Assembly (NCBI GenBank): GCA_009760855.2
Contig: WPIO01000023.1
Location: 4,071,501-4,112,500 of the forward strand
Direction: 5' to 3'
DNA length: 41,000 nucleotides
From: Cristatella mucedo
Taxonomy: Eukaryota; Bryozoa; Phylactolaemata; Cristatellidae
Below, piece by piece: positions 38,328 through 41,000 of the stretch. The notes under the pieces were generated by a model. It saw only the letters and a program-made list of their open reading frames with translations, did no database searches and was not told the origin of the DNA. The position numbers and the translations under genes are program-made. Every line of letters begins with the position of its first letter. The stretch's first letter is position 1.

Positions 38328-40760
38328 AATATATACATGTATGCGTTTACAGCTTCTTTTTAAAAGTCGTCAATTGGGGGATATCGTGACGTCAGTCGGA
38401 AGTGAGTTCCAGGCTTTGGGAGCATTCGAACTAAAGGCACGGTCTCCAAAGGTTTTGAAATTTGTGAAAGGTATAAGTAAACAATTAAATTCCGAAAAGG
38501 GGATGGCACGATGCTCAGCCTGGGGGGAGTAGATATGATAGGTAGGCTGGAGCCAAAGAATGAAGGGACCTAAAAGTGAGTGACAGAACCTTGAAGTGAA
38601 TACGCTGCTTGACTGGAAGCCAGTGCAAATCGGCGAGAAGTGGTGTGATGTGGCAACTTCAACGCTCTTAACAGACGAGCATAGCTGAAGAGCTTTGCAC
38701 CAACTGTAAGCACCTGATAGCATACGCAGGTAAAGCAGCAAGCTGTAAGTTACAGAAGTAAAGAGGGGGTTTCAAATGCAAGGACCAATTTGGATGTAGT
38801 ATCCCTGTTTAAGCCGGCCAGAATTTTGGCAATATTATTTAGTTGAAAGTAGGCAGAATTGATTGTGGAACTGAAGTGGTGATCTAATGAGAGGTCGCTT
38901 TGAAACAGGACACCTAGATATAAGTTTTCCAAATTCTGATCACACTTGGTTTGCCCATAAATATTAACTTTTTTTTTTATCATCGCTTAATTTAAGAAAG
39001 TTTGCTGCCATAAATGTGCAGATGTCATCTATATAAGCAGCAAAGCAGTCGAGATAATTCGATGTTTTGGAAGGCTGGGAGGGATCAAAGCAAAGGCACA
39101 ACTGAGTGTCATCGGCATACAAGTGAAAGTCTAGGTTGTTTCTAGCGTGCTTGGCAATCATAAAATTGGCAAGAGGGAGAGTATAAACCGTAAAAAGAGC
39201 CGGACCGAGCACGGAGCCCTGAGGTACCCCATACTTTAGCGGCTCCTCAGATGATCTTTTCCCATTCACATCAATGCTGTGAATTCTCCCACCGAGATAG
39301 GACCTGAACCTGAATTTCAGTGCAGTGCAAGTGATGCCCAGGCGAGATGAGAGGCGCTCAAGAAGGACTTGGCGATCGATAGTATCAAACGCTGCCAAAA
39401 GAACGAGTAAAAAAAGCAGAGATACTTTACCCAAGTCTGCATTCCTCAGAAGGTAGTTACACACCCGAAGCAATTTTGACTCCGTGGAGCGATTAGCTCT
39501 AAATCCAGACTGGAACTTACTTGCAAGGTTGAAGTTTCAATATATGCATTCAGCTGGTCTTCCAAGACTCGTTCCAGTGTCTTCAATAGAAACGGTAGAG
39601 GGGAGACTTGGTCGAAGTTGCTCAAGTTCTCTTGGTCGAGTGCTGCTTTCTTGAGTAGGGCCTGACAGCAGCCTTTTTTAAAGGTGCTAGGACATAGCCT
39701 GAGGCTAAGGGCATTTTTACTATGTTGGTTATGCACGGCAGCAGCAGATCTCTGCATCGTAGAAGCAGGACGGTGTGAATAGGGTCCAAAAGACTATTTG
39801 TCTTCTTTGGCTGGGATAGGAACTTCAGGATGAGGTCACTCGTGGCCTCCTTGAATGTAGAGGTGCTGCACGAAGTTGAGGGACAGGATTCTAGAGGGGA
39901 TGCTACACCCCGGGGATGGACTCCCTGATCTTTTCCTCTTATGACTTGGCTTGGCTATGGCTCGGATCGAATGGCAAGATCTTCAGTAGTCCTCATTTGC
40001 CTGTCGATGGACAGTAAGTCCTGATCATGCATATGCTTTTTCGAGCTTTAGCTTAGTAGACCTTACTTGTGTAATGTCTTTGGCGAGGACGAAAAGTGTG
40101 GTGAGTCAGAGGTGAAAACTCATCAAGCATGTCTGCTAGTGTCGTGTTGTTGTAGACAGGTCGGAACGGGGAATGAGTAACAGGGGCGAAGTAGATTTTC
40201 TCGCGTGGACAGCATCAATGTCGAGGATCTTAAGGTTTTCGAGGTTCGCAGATGAATTTGCATGCAGAGGAGGAGGGCACACACTGTAGACTGAATGAGA
40301 TCTGCATAAAATAAGCAGATAAGCAGAAGTCAGATGAGCAGAACTTGGTAATAATAAGGGGTGATGGCGTGCATTTGTAAGAGAAAATTTGGCCAAGTAT
40401 GTGACCCTTGGTGTGAGTAGGGCAATGCTAATGAGCCACAAGAAACAACGAGTCAACGAGTCAGTCAGTACACGAAATCAGATGCTGAAGGCGTCAGATG
40501 AGTTATCAAAATGAATTTTAATGTCACCCATAACGAGGAAAGATCAATTTTTGCAAACAGAATTGAAATGAGATAAGAGAAACCGGAGATAAATGAGGAC
40601 TTGGTACCTATGGGCGATAGACTACTGCCGCTTGTTTTCGGACGAGGGTGGAGCCTGAATGTGGAAAGTGATACAGCTTAATGCAGAGGGCTAGAGAGTG
40701 CATACAGGGTAAAATTGTGTCATCTGTGTTAAAAAGCTCCCTACGAAAGACCTTTTTATA
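38003..40760 (-). mobile_element. LINE family A, ~2.75 kb, EN to 3' end (5'-truncated, decayed)
   Basis: Longest LINE copy, minus orientation. From right: endonuclease remnants with MGDIKIHFD near 40550-40520 (the GDFN-H-D motif of APE-type endonucleases) and ENLKILDID near 40230. The RT begins with LDQENLSNFDQVSPLPFLL at about 39640-39590, then LLAAFDTIDRQVLLERLSSR, KYGVPQGSVLGPALFTVYTL and FHLYADDTQLCL (catalytic YADD, about 39130). The post-RT part has [16 protein letters not shown] near 38430, then the 3' UTR, stem-loop and AAT tail at 38005-38015. Several frameshifts and stops, and a (TA)n array in the 3' UTR. Classified as CR1/L2 superfamily by motif wording only. Confidence 0.92.
38251..38334. 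repeat. (TA)n-rich microsatellite
   Basis: Interrupted TA/TGTA array within the 3' UTR of the long LINE copy. It reads through as Tyr-Ile in two frames but is simple repeat, not coding. Confidence 0.93.
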
Positions 40761-40769
40761 TCTTTCCTC

Positions 40770-41000
40770 AGGCGCCACCTAGCTAAAAATACGACTGTTT
40801 ATAACAGCATTTAATGGGTACATCCGATTCATCCCGTGTTCGCTAATGCGAGTTGAAATTGTGAATGTAACCACTAACAATATTGTACATGTTGACATTG
40901 TGCATGCTGCCAATAAACATGTGATCATTCTTACTTTAGCCAGCAGACGTAAAGTGCCTATAAAGAGGTTAAGTTCTCCGAGAGTGCTACACAAATTTAT
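40770..41000 (+). mobile_element. LINE family A 3' fragment, runs to window edge
   Basis: Plus orientation: aaaatacgactgtttataac (end of coding region), the tgctgacattgtgcatgctgcc phrases of the 3' UTR, and a decayed stem-loop (aaagtgcctataaagaggtt...gagagtgct) ending at the last bases. It faces the preceding LINE, so the two copies are in opposite orientation and nearly abut. Confidence 0.85.

Noticed and set aside
38142-38363. Plus-strand frame rich in Tyr-Ile
   Set aside because: Reads through a (TA)n microsatellite in a LINE 3' UTR.

Overview
This is a stretch of animal nuclear genome. Genes are split by introns with consensus splice signals, the proteins are closest to metazoan orthologues, and the space around them is filled with copies of CR1/L2-type LINEs and tRNA-derived SINEs. 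The gene content (MCM2, a Bud32/TP53RK kinase, a USP1-like deubiquitinase) is conserved across animals. The repeat style suits a marine invertebrate, but I cannot name the species.

Layout. (1) 1-3.6 kb: two exons of a USP1-like ubiquitin protease on the minus strand, separated by an intron holding a ~400-bp palindrome and a LINE fragment. (2) 3.6-4.25 kb: a CpG-rich interval between this gene and MCM2, which point away from each other. It contains an E2F-like TTCCCGCGC site. (3) 4.25-18.44 kb: a complete MCM2 gene on the plus strand, 18 coding exons giving 901 residues, every junction in frame. It has a two-codon first exon, a 4.5-kb repeat-rich first intron and one GC-AG intron. (4) 18.4-30.9 kb: mostly intergenic, with LINE and SINE fragments, a minisatellite, and a GC-rich patch with one orphan candidate first exon at 26587-26716. 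(5) 30.9-37.2 kb: a complete two-exon TP53RK/Bud32 kinase gene on the minus strand, whose 5.5-kb intron is packed with repeats. (6) 37.2-41 kb: a SINE and a ~2.75-kb decayed LINE carrying recognisable endonuclease and reverse-transcriptase motifs.

MCM2 is a core subunit of the replicative helicase. USP1 (if the assignment holds) deubiquitinates PCNA and FANCD2 during replication-linked repair. TP53RK/Bud32 is the kinase/ATPase of the KEOPS complex, which makes the t6A tRNA modification. The MCM2/USP1-like pair may share a promoter. TP53RK is not functionally linked to them in any way the sequence shows.

The most interesting structure is in the repeats. At least two LINE families and two SINE families coexist. 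LINE family A ends in a conserved stem-loop followed by (ATT)n. A tRNA-headed SINE carries nearly the same stem-loop tail, with a paired base change that keeps the stem, which fits a LINE-SINE partnership. A third, unclassified ~450-bp repeat occurs three times.
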